In this document: positions 44,986 to 52,831 of the stretch, one piece after another
How positions within the stretch are numbered: the stretch's first letter is position 1
Layout of the letters: each line of letters opens with the position of its first letter
DNA from: Palsa-295 sp963781105
Lineage (GTDB): Bacteria > Acidobacteriota > Terriglobia > Acidiferrales > UBA7541
Length of the DNA: 64,000 nt
NCBI GenBank assembly: GCA_963781105.1
Contig: CAWAED010000001.1
Span: 124,001 to 188,000 of the forward strand
Direction: 5' to 3'
Position numbers and translations under genes: made by a program
The notes under the pieces: model-generated
The model's input: the letters and a program-made list of their open reading frames with translations, nothing else
The model's database searches: none
What the model was told of the DNA's origin: nothing

Positions 44986-46146
44986 TCAGATGGTCGACGC
45001 AACACTGGCGCGAAGTTTACTCGCAGGAGTTTCGAATCCCAATGTTTTTCTGGGTCGTTGATTCAAGCGTAGCGAGACATGGTCGAGCTGCGCTTGCGAA
45101 AAACCAGACAGGTCGGTGCCTCGCGGAAAGTATTGCCGCAGGAGCAGATTGGTGTTTTCGTTGGTGCCGCGTTGCCAGGGACTTTGTGGATCGCAGAAGT
45201 AGACTTGCACATTCGTGGCTACCGTAAACTCCTTGTGCTTGGCCATCTCCAGTCCACGATCCCAGGTCAGCGAACGTTTTAGCGAAGCAGGGAGTTTGCG
45301 AACATGTTGAGTTAAAGCAGCAACCCCAGCTTCCGTTTCTTTGCTCGGCACCTTGATCAGCATGGCAAAGCGCGAATGACGTTCCACCAGAGTCGCAATA
45401 TAACTATTCTTTCCACCGGCCAGCAGATCACCTTCCCAATGACCAGGAATCGCTCGGTCTTCCACTTCCGCAGGCCTTTGGCGGATCGAGATGGCATCGA
45501 CGATCTGCCCGCGGGACTGTCCATGCTCGCTGGAATGACGCGAGCGGCGCATGCGCCGCTTCGACCGCAGATGGTCCATCAGCTCTTTTTTCAATGCGCC
45601 CCGAGCCTGAATGAACAGGCTACGGTAAATCGTTTCGTGGGACACGCGCAGGCTCTCGTCGTTGGGATACTGATTCTTCAGCCACCCGGAAATCCGCTCG
45701 GGCGACCAGTCCAGGATCAGTTTACTCGCAACGAGGTTCTGCAACTTGCGGTTGACACCCAGCAGACACTTCTTCGGCCGCAAGGCCGAAACCCAAGCTT
45801 GGTGATCGGCATCCTGGGCACGATAGGCAGGACGGCCGCCATGGCGAGCTACCTCGCGGCACACAGAGGAGGCCGCTCGGTCCAGACCTCGTGCTATCTC
45901 ACGAATCGAGGAGCCAGAAGCGATCCCTCGGGAGATGTCCTCTCGCTCCGCGAAGGTAAGCGCCAATCGCGAGCGGCGACGAGCAGCGGGAGGAATCCCT
46001 CCGCGAGGTAACAACACGGCGCGAATGCAGTTGTGTGGCTTGTCAAAAGCGCGCCCAATCTCATGCAGCGACTGTCCCGCCTTCCAGCGGCTCCAAACGT
46101 CACGCTTCTCGATTGCAGAAAACCCAAACCGCATCTCTGATCTCAT
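44986..46146 (-). CDS. IS30-family transposase, intact
   Basis: 386 aa. Two N-terminal helix-turn-helix units (FGFSAIEKRDVWSRWKAGQS; EDISRGIASGSSIREIARGL) are followed by the DDE catalytic domain. That domain has RAIPGHWEGDLLAGGKNSY (first Asp), TWDRGLEMAKHKEF (second Asp) and GTNENTNLLLRQYFPRGTDL (Glu). The frame passes through the terminal repeat, so the last codon and stop come from flanking DNA (Ile-TGA here, His-TAA in copy 1). Length and motifs are normal, so activity is likely. Confidence 0.93.
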   Translation of the reverse strand: MRSEMRFGFSAIEKRDVWSRWKAGQSLHEIGRAFDKPHNCIRAVLLPRGGIPPAARRRSRLALTFAEREDISRGIASGSSIREIARGLDRAASSVCREVARHGGRPAYRAQDADHQAWVSALRPKKCLLGVNRKLQNLVASKLILDWSPERISGWLKNQYPNDESLRVSHETIYRSLFIQARGALKKELMDHLRSKRRMRRSRHSSEHGQSRGQIVDAISIRQRPAEVEDRAIPGHWEGDLLAGGKNSYIATLVERHSRFAMLIKVPSKETEAGVAALTQHVRKLPASLKRSLTWDRGLEMAKHKEFTVATNVQVYFCDPQSPWQRGTNENTNLLLRQYFPRGTDLSGFSQAQLDHVSLRLNQRPRKTLGFETPASKLRASVASTI

Positions 46147-46198
46147 GCCAACACCACCTTTACCGAGCAGATTTACATCAGATGGTGTTGCTTCGACC
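44992..46198 (-). mobile_element. IS30-family element, copy 2
   Basis: About 1.2 kb, minus orientation. Ends: GGTCGACGCAACACT (44992-45006) on the left and, read inward on the minus strand, AGGTCGAAGCAACACCATCTG at the right. A single intact transposase fills it. The flank at 46199-46220 includes GCACCGCGTTAACCAGG, another dispersed-repeat arm. Confidence 0.82.
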
Positions 46199-46236
46199 TA
46201 TCGAATGCACCGCGTTAACCAGGATTTGAATCTCGT

Positions 46237-46737
46237 TTAGGTGGTGGCGTGCGCCCAAGTTCTGGTTTCCGTCAGGAATTGATCGCGGTGCTCAGGTCCT
46301 GAAAAAGCTCGAATCGGTATGAAAAAAGCGTTGCCGTTCGTCAGAGCGATTAGGACAAACTGAGGAGTGTCCGTAATCTGCTGTACTTTTTTCCAGGGAT
46401 AGCGATTTCCGACTCGACCGATTTTGGTCGTGATGCCGTCGGAAGACACGGTGAGCGTGCGCTTCGAGGTCTTGCCACGCACGAAGGTCCAAATGGGTAT
46501 GAAAAGCAGGAAGCCCACGGCGGCAGCTACTCCGCTGATCACGACGTCTGGCGTCAGGGACCGCGACAGGGTCGCACGAAGCAACACCGTGAAGACTCCA
46601 ATCGCTGCTGAATACCTGAGAATTGTATTTCGGTATTTGGGCGATTCGGCTACGCTCCTCAGAAAAGAACGGAAAATCTCGCTTCGAGTCAAAGCGTACT
46701 CAACAGTCAGCCCTTGTTCTTGAATCGTCTCACCCAT
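46237..46737 (-). CDS. Two-TM membrane protein with YcxB-like C-terminal domain
   Basis: 166 aa. Two adjacent hydrophobic segments (about 43-60 and 68-88; SGVAAAVGFLLFIPIWTFV) follow a polar N-terminus. The C-terminal domain (about 95-160) contains TLTVSSDGITTKIGRVGNRYPWKKVQQI, here given as separate parts: TVSSDGI, then YPWKKVQQI and AFFIPIRAFSG, the pattern of the YcxB-like family. Function is unknown. It is a single cargo gene between IS30 copy 2 and IS110 copy C. Confidence 0.75.
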   Translation of the reverse strand: MGETIQEQGLTVEYALTRSEIFRSFLRSVAESPKYRNTILRYSAAIGVFTVLLRATLSRSLTPDVVISGVAAAVGFLLFIPIWTFVRGKTSKRTLTVSSDGITTKIGRVGNRYPWKKVQQITDTPQFVLIALTNGNAFFIPIRAFSGPEHRDQFLTETRTWAHATT

Positions 46738-46857
46738 AGTCTCGACGCCCGGAGGAACGTTTTATCACACTTTCAGTCCAACCCCTGATGAGTCGCGTTG
46801 CCGACATTCAGGATGGGGCCGATTTCACTTGTACGGTAAGGGCGTTCTATAAAGGGG

Positions 46858-47239
46858 AGAGTCAAGAGAAAAACTTTCCCGGCGACTGGAAAGAGCAAAG
46901 ATTTTTGCCGGTCTCTCCAGCCCAGGTAATGTTGGGAGGCTCTTGGGTTTCTCTTTTTTCGCCGATTCATGTTGCGGTCGTGACGACGCCTTCGGTTTCT
47001 GATGCGACAAGCAGTGCGGTTGCAAAAATGCCAACCATAGTTCTATCTGAGGCTCGAGGCCTATAGCTTTTTCTGGTTATCCGAGGGGGCATATAGTTAA
47101 TCAAGAGATGGATGGTGCTCGAAGCACACTCTCCAGCTAACGCCCTTATGGATACTCACCCTCGAACCAGAGCGCCAGAAGAACCGACAGATCGCCGCCA
47201 GACCTAAATTCAGCGAGGAAAAGAGTTCTTACCAGCCGC
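46858..47239 (-). ncRNA. Candidate bridge RNA region of IS110 element C
   Basis: Noncoding 3' end of copy C. On the minus strand the core at about 47095-47034 reads TATGCCCCCTCGGATAACCA, then GAAAAAGCTATAGGC and AGATAGAACTATGG. It lines up with the core in copy A and remnant D, with compensatory-looking differences. A downstream Gly/Cys-rich stem region near 46880-46930 (CCGGCAAAAATCTTTGC) may be part of the same RNA. Ends are not determined. Confidence 0.4.
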
Positions 47240-48307
47240 TCAAGCTGCTTGTTGCTTTAACTGTTTAGCGTCGAAACGAACTCCTTTCTTCCAAACGAGC
47301 AAAGTGATGGCTGCGATCTTGCGCGCCAAGGTGAGGCGCGCCATCGGTGGTTTCATGCCGCTGGCCAGGCGAGCCTCGTAGAAATTCTGAAAAGGTCCGA
47401 CGGTAGCAGCCGCTCGCGTGGCCGCTCCCTTAAAGATATTCTTCAGATCGTGATTGTGATTTTGGTTCAGTCCGCGGATGGTCACCGCTTTCTTCGAGCG
47501 TTTGAGTTGGCCTCCAACGAAGCGATATTCCCCACTTTCGTAAGTTCTCAGCGCCAGTCCGCAGTAGGCCCACAGCTGCCGCTTGGTACGGAAGCGATGA
47601 GGCGTCTGCATCAGAGCAATCAACAGAGCGGCGCGGATGGGGCCGATCGCGGGAATCTGCCGCAGTAATCTCTGGGCCGGATGTTTCCGGGATTCCGCTA
47701 ATAGCTCTCGGCGCGCTTCCTGACGCAAAGCCGCTAAGACGTCGAACTGCTGATAGTAGATCTGGGCGCGTCGGCGCACGCCGGCCTCCGCGATCTTCGC
47801 GAGCCATTCGGCACGGCAGCGCGGTGCATACACTTGCTGGCCAGCACAAGCTATCCCCCAACCGCGATAGATCGCCTTCAGGCGATTCATCACGCGGGTC
47901 AGATCGCGGGTGATCGTCAGATAGCTACGCGCCAGTTCCTTCAGCGTGCGGATTCCAGTTTCGCCGTGATAAACCGAATGGAGCTTGTTCAGGAACAACA
48001 GTTCGGACAGCTTGCGTGCATCTTCACGATCGTTCTTGTTTCCAACTCTCAACAGGGCATTTTTACGCGAATCACAAACCAACACTTCGCTGACGTGAGG
48101 TTGCAAAAGATCGTGCAACCAAGCGGCACAAGTTCCTTCTTCGAAGCTCACCCGCAAACTGCCGCGCAGACCACGAACAAACTCGAGGATGGTTTCGGCT
48201 TTCGTTTCGAGTGTGGCTTCCATTACTAGATTTCCGCTCGAATCCCGCACCGCCGCACAGATCGTTGCCTGATGCACATCCATCCCAATATACTTGGCGT
48301 CATTCAT
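47240..48307 (-). CDS. IS110-family DEDD transposase/recombinase, copy C
   Basis: 355 aa from the ATG at 48307 (AAGGAG upstream; a frame start at 48346 lacks a signal). It is equivalent to copy A along the whole length: YIGMDVHQATICAAVRD, FEEGTCAAWLHDLLQPH, DREDARKLSELLFLNK, then LRQIPAIGPIRAALLIALMQ and LWAYCGLALRTYESGEY. The many substitutions relative to copy A imply separate arrival or long divergence. Intact. Confidence 0.93.
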   Translation of the reverse strand: MNDAKYIGMDVHQATICAAVRDSSGNLVMEATLETKAETILEFVRGLRGSLRVSFEEGTCAAWLHDLLQPHVSEVLVCDSRKNALLRVGNKNDREDARKLSELLFLNKLHSVYHGETGIRTLKELARSYLTITRDLTRVMNRLKAIYRGWGIACAGQQVYAPRCRAEWLAKIAEAGVRRRAQIYYQQFDVLAALRQEARRELLAESRKHPAQRLLRQIPAIGPIRAALLIALMQTPHRFRTKRQLWAYCGLALRTYESGEYRFVGGQLKRSKKAVTIRGLNQNHNHDLKNIFKGAATRAAATVGPFQNFYEARLASGMKPPMARLTLARKIAAITLLVWKKGVRFDAKQLKQQAA

Positions 48308-48448
48308 GAGGGCGCTCCTTGTTGTAGACGTTGATGCGACGATCAAAATCTACTTCGAGCGGGCGCCCTTTTATAATGCGTTTACCAGGACTTGGGTCCG
48401 GCACCTGGCAAAACCCTCCTCCCGAAAGTCATCGGTAAACGCTAGCCG

Positions 48449-48487
48449 ACTTGAACGAAGCCGCCCGTGCGGCGGACGCTTCGCGTG
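48449..48487. repeat. IS91-type element end, hairpin-forming
   Basis: CTTGAACGAAGCCGCCCGTG followed by CGGCGGACGCTTCGCGTG contains an imperfect stem-loop (GAAGC...GCGGC...GCTTC). It lies just upstream of the recombinase/transposase pair. A solo copy in opposite orientation lies at 55551-55587. Confidence 0.6.
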
Positions 48488-48550
48488 AGGCGAACGGAGC
48501 AGTTTATGGCGAACGGCTGAAGTAAGTTGTCGGGTCATAAGGAGGTCCTC

Positions 48551-49427
48551 ATGACCCGACTTCGCAAAATGATGCTCGAAGAACTCGAGCGTCGTAATTA
48601 TTCTGAGGCTACCACACGCTGTTACATCCGCACAGTCGAAGATTTCTCAAGACGATTCAAGCGTTCTCCAGATTGTTTAGGTCCGGAACACATTCGTGAA
48701 TATCAGGCCGAGCTGTTCAAGAAGCACAAGTTGTCGCCGGGCACGGTTACGCAACGATTGGCAGCTCTGCGATTCTTCTACATCAAGACTCTCAAGAAAA
48801 CCTGGAGCATCGCGGAGACGCCCTACCCGAAAAAAGCATTTCACCTTCCCGCGATCCTCAGCCGGGAAGAAGTCGCGCGACTCATCAACGCAGCTCTAAC
48901 TCCTTTTCATCGCACTCTGTTGATGACCCTCTACGCCACCGGAGTACGACGCGCTGAATTGACACACCTGAAAATCAGCAACATCGATAGCAAGCGCATG
49001 GTGATTCACGTCCAGGGCGGCAAAGGACGCAAAGACCGGGATGTGATGCTCAGTCCAAAACTGCTCGAGGCATTGCGTGAGCACTGGCGCGGATTACGGC
49101 ACAAGCCCAGCGCCTGGCTGTTTCCAGGCAACCGCTGGCATACCGGTGATGCACCGATCGACCACCAAGGTGGTCTGGGACGCTTGCCAGAAAGCCGCCC
49201 AGCAAGCGGGCCTCCAGAAAGACGTGCACCCACATACGCTGCGGCACTGTTTTGCCACACATTTACTGGAAGCAGGCGCGGATCTGCGCACCATCCAGAT
49301 GTTGCTAGGGCATCGCGATCTGGAAGAAACCACCATCTACCTCCATCTCTCTGAACGTCACCTCCGTGCGACCGCGAGTCCTCTGGACTCCCTGGAGCTA
49401 AAAGACAGGTCACCACAGGACGAGTAG
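48551..49427 (+). pseudogene. Frameshifted tyrosine recombinase of the IS91-type element
   Basis: The ATG at 48551 follows AAGGAGGTCCTC. The first frame gives the SAM-like core-binding domain (LEELERRNYSEATTRCYI) and the first half of the catalytic domain, including TGVRRAELTHLKISN with the first Arg, to about 49165 (APIDHQ). The second half continues one frame over as TKVVWDACQKAAQQAGL, HPHTLRHCFATHLLEAGADL (H-x2-R), LLGHRDLEETTIYLHLS (nucleophile Tyr), ending at 49427. One indel near 49155-49175 explains it. Such recombinases accompany many IS91-type transposases; this gene's stop is directly followed by the transposase ATG. A sequencing error cannot be excluded. Confidence 0.85.
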
Positions 49428-50606
49428 ATGGACCGGCCACCCCTCGAGGTGGCCGATCTGGTCCGCGCTGCGGGAGACGCCTTCATCGAACGAAGCCGTA
49501 AGTGGATCAGCTGGAAGCACGTCAAAGTGCTCCTGGCCATTGCGCGGTGTCGCACCGCCGCGCTCGGCGGACATCTCGATGAGTGCACTCGCTGCGGACA
49601 TCGCGCCATCTCCTACAACTCCTGTAGAAATCGGCACTGCCCGAAGTGTCAGGCAGGAGCTCGCGAACGCTGGCTCGAGAAGCGTCGCAAGGAACTTCTT
49701 CCGACGCCGTACGTGCATGTGGTCTTCACGCTGCCTCGCCAGTTAGCCCCACTGACTCTTCAGAATAAGAAGGTCGTCTACGATCTGCTGTTCCGAACCA
49801 GTGCAGAAACACTGCTCGAAGTTGCCCGCGATCCCAACCATCTCGGCGCAGAGATCGGCTTCTTCAGCGTGCTGCACTCCTGGAGTCAGAAACTCGAACT
49901 TCACCCACATGTGCATTGCGTGGTGCCGGCCGGTGGACTCTCTACCGATCGCGCGCGTTGGATCAAGCCACGCTACGCTTTCTTTCTTCCGGTCAAGGTG
50001 CTCAGCCGAGTTTTTCGCGGCAAGTTCGTCGCGGCACTCCAGCGCGCTTTTCAGGACGGCAAGCTCAGTTTTCACGGAGACTTGCAGCCCCTCACTCAGC
50101 CGAAAACCTTTGCTGCCTGGCTGAGACCACTATTTCGAAAGGATTGGGTGGTCTACGCGAAACGTCCGTTCGGAGGTCCAGAGCATGTGCTCCGTTATCT
50201 GGGCCGTTACACTCATCGCGTGGCCATCTCCAACCATCGCCTGGTCTCGTTTGCTGAGGGGAAGGTCACGTTTCGTTGGCGCGATTCCGCACACAGCAAC
50301 GAACAAAAGCTGATGACCCTATCTCTCGATGAGTTCTTGCGCCGCTTCCTGTTGCACCTGCTCCCGAAAGGTTTCGTGCGCATCCGCAACTTCGGCTTCC
50401 TGGCCAACCGCAAACGTGCCACCACCTTGCCACTTTCCTTCCAACTGCTCGGCCGGGCATCGCAAACCGAGCAAGAGGCCTCCACCGCCGGTCCGAGCGA
50501 TCTTTGGTCTTGTCCCAAGTGTGGTGGGCCGATGATGGTCGTCGAAAGACTCACCGCTTCTGAAATCCAACTTCGTTCTCCACCGCTAGTCGCGGCTGCG
50601 GCATGA
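49428..50606 (+). CDS. IS91-family HUH transposase
   Basis: 392 aa. An N-terminal zinc-binding region (CTRCGHRAISYNSCRNRHCP, about 53-72) is followed by the HUH motif in HPHVHCVVPAGG and a two-tyrosine motif in YLGRYTHRVAISNH. A C-terminal CXXC pair (WSCPKCGGPM) follows. These define Y2-type rolling-circle transposases of IS91/ISCR kind, which can pick up adjacent DNA. The start codon immediately follows the recombinase stop, so the pair is an operon. Intact, unlike its partner recombinase. Confidence 0.93.
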   Translation: MDRPPLEVADLVRAAGDAFIERSRKWISWKHVKVLLAIARCRTAALGGHLDECTRCGHRAISYNSCRNRHCPKCQAGARERWLEKRRKELLPTPYVHVVFTLPRQLAPLTLQNKKVVYDLLFRTSAETLLEVARDPNHLGAEIGFFSVLHSWSQKLELHPHVHCVVPAGGLSTDRARWIKPRYAFFLPVKVLSRVFRGKFVAALQRAFQDGKLSFHGDLQPLTQPKTFAAWLRPLFRKDWVVYAKRPFGGPEHVLRYLGRYTHRVAISNHRLVSFAEGKVTFRWRDSAHSNEQKLMTLSLDEFLRRFLLHLLPKGFVRIRNFGFLANRKRATTLPLSFQLLGRASQTEQEASTAGPSDLWSCPKCGGPMMVVERLTASEIQLRSPPLVAAAA

Positions 50607-51009
50607 AGCGACTCTCTCCAATTCGAAGGTGTTTTTCCACGCGCTCCGTACCTCTGTGCCTTGCCTCGGAACGGACCTCCTTTTCCAGCTCTTCAACCAC
50701 GCTACTCACGATCCCTTTTCGCATTCGGCCGGCTTCCGGCCTCATACAGTCACGTGTAGCGCTCTGCAGCACAGCCTCGGCACAGCTCGACGCCGCTCCT
50801 GCCCACCATTGAATTTGCATAGAGCCCGCGTCCGCCGCAAATCGCGGGCGACTTCCTTCAAGTCGTTGTATCGAAAGCGCGCGAACACACCGTGCTCGTG
50901 CAGGCGCATTGCCCTTCGCGCTTCCGATACAACCCTAAGACTTTCCGCGACTAATCTCCGTCAATAGCCCTTAGTGTTGCTGCTCTGCTGAACATGACCA
51001 CGGCAATTC
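50607..51009. other. Noncoding stretch, likely including the 3' end of the IS91-type element
   Basis: No supported gene. It contains GC-rich inverted segments (e.g. near 50825-50850, GCCGCAAATCGCGGGC) that could belong to an origin end, but I could not fix the element's boundary. Confidence 0.35.
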
Positions 51010-52608
51010 CTAATTGAAATCTCCAAGCCCTCTACGGCGATTCGCCATCATGGATCGATATCGAGCTATCATTTCGGCCAGGGAGAACTTGATTTGGCTC
51101 GCCGCCGCTGCCGGTGCCTCCTTCGTGAGCATCGGGTGAATTTCAACCGCGGTGGCCGGATCCACAAGACTGTAATCGCAGCCTTCAATGCCGGGATGAT
51201 TCTCGTCGCAGGGGATCAGCACGACTGCACGCGATAGGTCGGCAGTGTCCCCGGCCAAGCCCGCGATCTCGCCCCGGTCGTTGATGGTAATCACACCCAA
51301 AAAAGTAAGGGCGGGATTCGGGTTAATAACAAGGGTGCTCAGATCAACCATGGGACTGCCATCCTCCCACAGAAATGCAAATGTCCCACCACAATCATTG
51401 CCCACCACCTGCTCTTGCGCGTTAACCGAAAACGCATAAGTACAGCTAGAGCCGTTCACAGTTCCAAGATCGTGCATCTTTCCATCCCAAAGGAACGCGT
51501 CGAACTGGGCGTCACCTTCAAGAGTGGCACCGCCGACGACCACACCGGAATCGCTGACGAAGGAAGCATTTGACTGAGTTCCTCCTAACGTGCCCAAGTC
51601 TTGCATCCCCTTGGCCTTCGTCCAGAGGAATGCATGACCGGTCTGGTCTCCTGGCAAGTTGGAGGAACCGGCAACCTGACCGTAATTGTTGATCCAGCAT
51701 GGAGAACTGCAAGCACCTCCGAAGTTTCCCAGGTCGGTCATTTTGCCGTTTTCCCATAGGAATGGGTCCTGCGTCGGTAAAGCTGGCCCAAAGGAGCAGG
51801 CGGTCGTCATTTGAGGATTTGGAGTCGAGTCTATGTACGAAATACCGATCACCTGGCCTGCCTCATTGATGGCCATGCCAAAGGAGTCGGTTCCGGTCCC
51901 CAAGGTGCCCAGGTCCTTCATCAGTCCGTTTTGCCAAAGAAACGCTCTTGTTTGATAAGGAGTTATGGGTGCGTAATAGTTGTAAAGGGTGGACCAATAA
52001 ACCATCGAAAGAGGATCATAAATTGTATTTACTGCCCATCCCACCACTTGTCCGCGGCTGTTGACGGATTCGGCCCCGCTCTCGTATCCCCCTTCGCTCA
52101 AGGTTCCCAAGTCGATGATCTTGCCGTTACGCCAGAGAACCGCACGGTCTTCCGGGAAACCAGGGTCCAGCGGATCGGTTTCGCCATTCTGCGAAGCTCC
52201 CGCGATCAGGCCGTTCGCACTGACCCAACTGGTAGCGCTGCTTAAGCCGCCCGAGAGTGCTCCGAGGTCGGTCCTGACGCCGTTCTGCCATTGAAACGCG
52301 TGAGTGACATAGCAATCGCTGTCGAAACAGAAGTTTCCAAATTGGTTGCCCGAAGATTGATAGGGATCCGGCGTAGAGGTATCCGCCCAGCCCGTGACCG
52401 TCCCGGCGTTGTTCAGGTCCTGAATCGATGAAAATGTCGAATACACGAAGCCATTTATGCGGCTACCCGGCCCGCCGAAGGTCGCAGGTTCGATGAGTTT
52501 GTAATGATGGTGCCATTCTTTTTCTTCCTGGCCATGGATTCGCATCGGGATCGCGAGCGCCGCGAATGCGCACAAGAAAAAGATAAACGGGAGAATCCTG
52601 GTTCTCAT
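51010..52608 (-). CDS. Secreted HAF-repeat protein
   Basis: 532 aa with GGAGG upstream of the ATG. A signal peptide (MRTRILPFIFFLCAFAALAI) is followed by eight or so repeats of about 45 residues of the type HAFLWxxGxMxDLGTLGGxxS...INxxGQVVG, e.g. RAFLWQNGLMKDLGTLGTG and HAFLWTKAKGMQDLGTLGG. This is the extracellular HAF family, probably a beta-propeller-like fold. The function of the family is not established. A helical C-terminal tail (about 480-532) is extra. It is a stand-alone gene between the IS91 element and the next regulator, with which it is divergent. Confidence 0.85.
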   Translation of the reverse strand: MRTRILPFIFFLCAFAALAIPMRIHGQEEKEWHHHYKLIEPATFGGPGSRINGFVYSTFSSIQDLNNAGTVTGWADTSTPDPYQSSGNQFGNFCFDSDCYVTHAFQWQNGVRTDLGALSGGLSSATSWVSANGLIAGASQNGETDPLDPGFPEDRAVLWRNGKIIDLGTLSEGGYESGAESVNSRGQVVGWAVNTIYDPLSMVYWSTLYNYYAPITPYQTRAFLWQNGLMKDLGTLGTGTDSFGMAINEAGQVIGISYIDSTPNPQMTTACSFGPALPTQDPFLWENGKMTDLGNFGGACSSPCWINNYGQVAGSSNLPGDQTGHAFLWTKAKGMQDLGTLGGTQSNASFVSDSGVVVGGATLEGDAQFDAFLWDGKMHDLGTVNGSSCTYAFSVNAQEQVVGNDCGGTFAFLWEDGSPMVDLSTLVINPNPALTFLGVITINDRGEIAGLAGDTADLSRAVVLIPCDENHPGIEGCDYSLVDPATAVEIHPMLTKEAPAAAASQIKFSLAEMIARYRSMMANRRRGLGDFN

Positions 52609-52831
52609 TGTGTCCTCCGTTTAGCGGTCTGGGTCTACCGGTTCAGATGCAAGTTAGCTGCGCGATTCGGGAAGGCCAATGATAGGAAGTCTGAAATTCT
52701 CGTGAGAGCCGCATGAGAGCGCATCCCATTGAGTATTTGCGACTTGCCATCGCACAGAGCCCGGAGCGAGGTTTCTGGTGCCTATGTGTGGAACGGGTGA
52801 TAGAATGCGCTATCGCCTCGCTGGAGTTTTA

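Larger units (their letters stand above)
46848..48375 (-). mobile_element. IS110-family element C (IS1111-like organisation)
   Basis: About 1.53 kb, minus orientation. Subterminal inverted repeats TATAAAGGGG (46848-46857) and CCCTTTTATA (48366-48375). The long noncoding end is downstream of the transposase, as in copy A. Flanks: GTACGGTAAGGGCG on one side and GCGTTTACCAGGACTTGGG on the other, both pieces of the dispersed palindromic repeat. Confidence 0.82.

Noticed and set aside
28406..48375. Composite transposon formed by IS110 copies A and C
   Set aside because: They lie in opposite orientation, are clearly diverged, and IS110-type elements are not known to mobilise intervening DNA as classical compound transposons.
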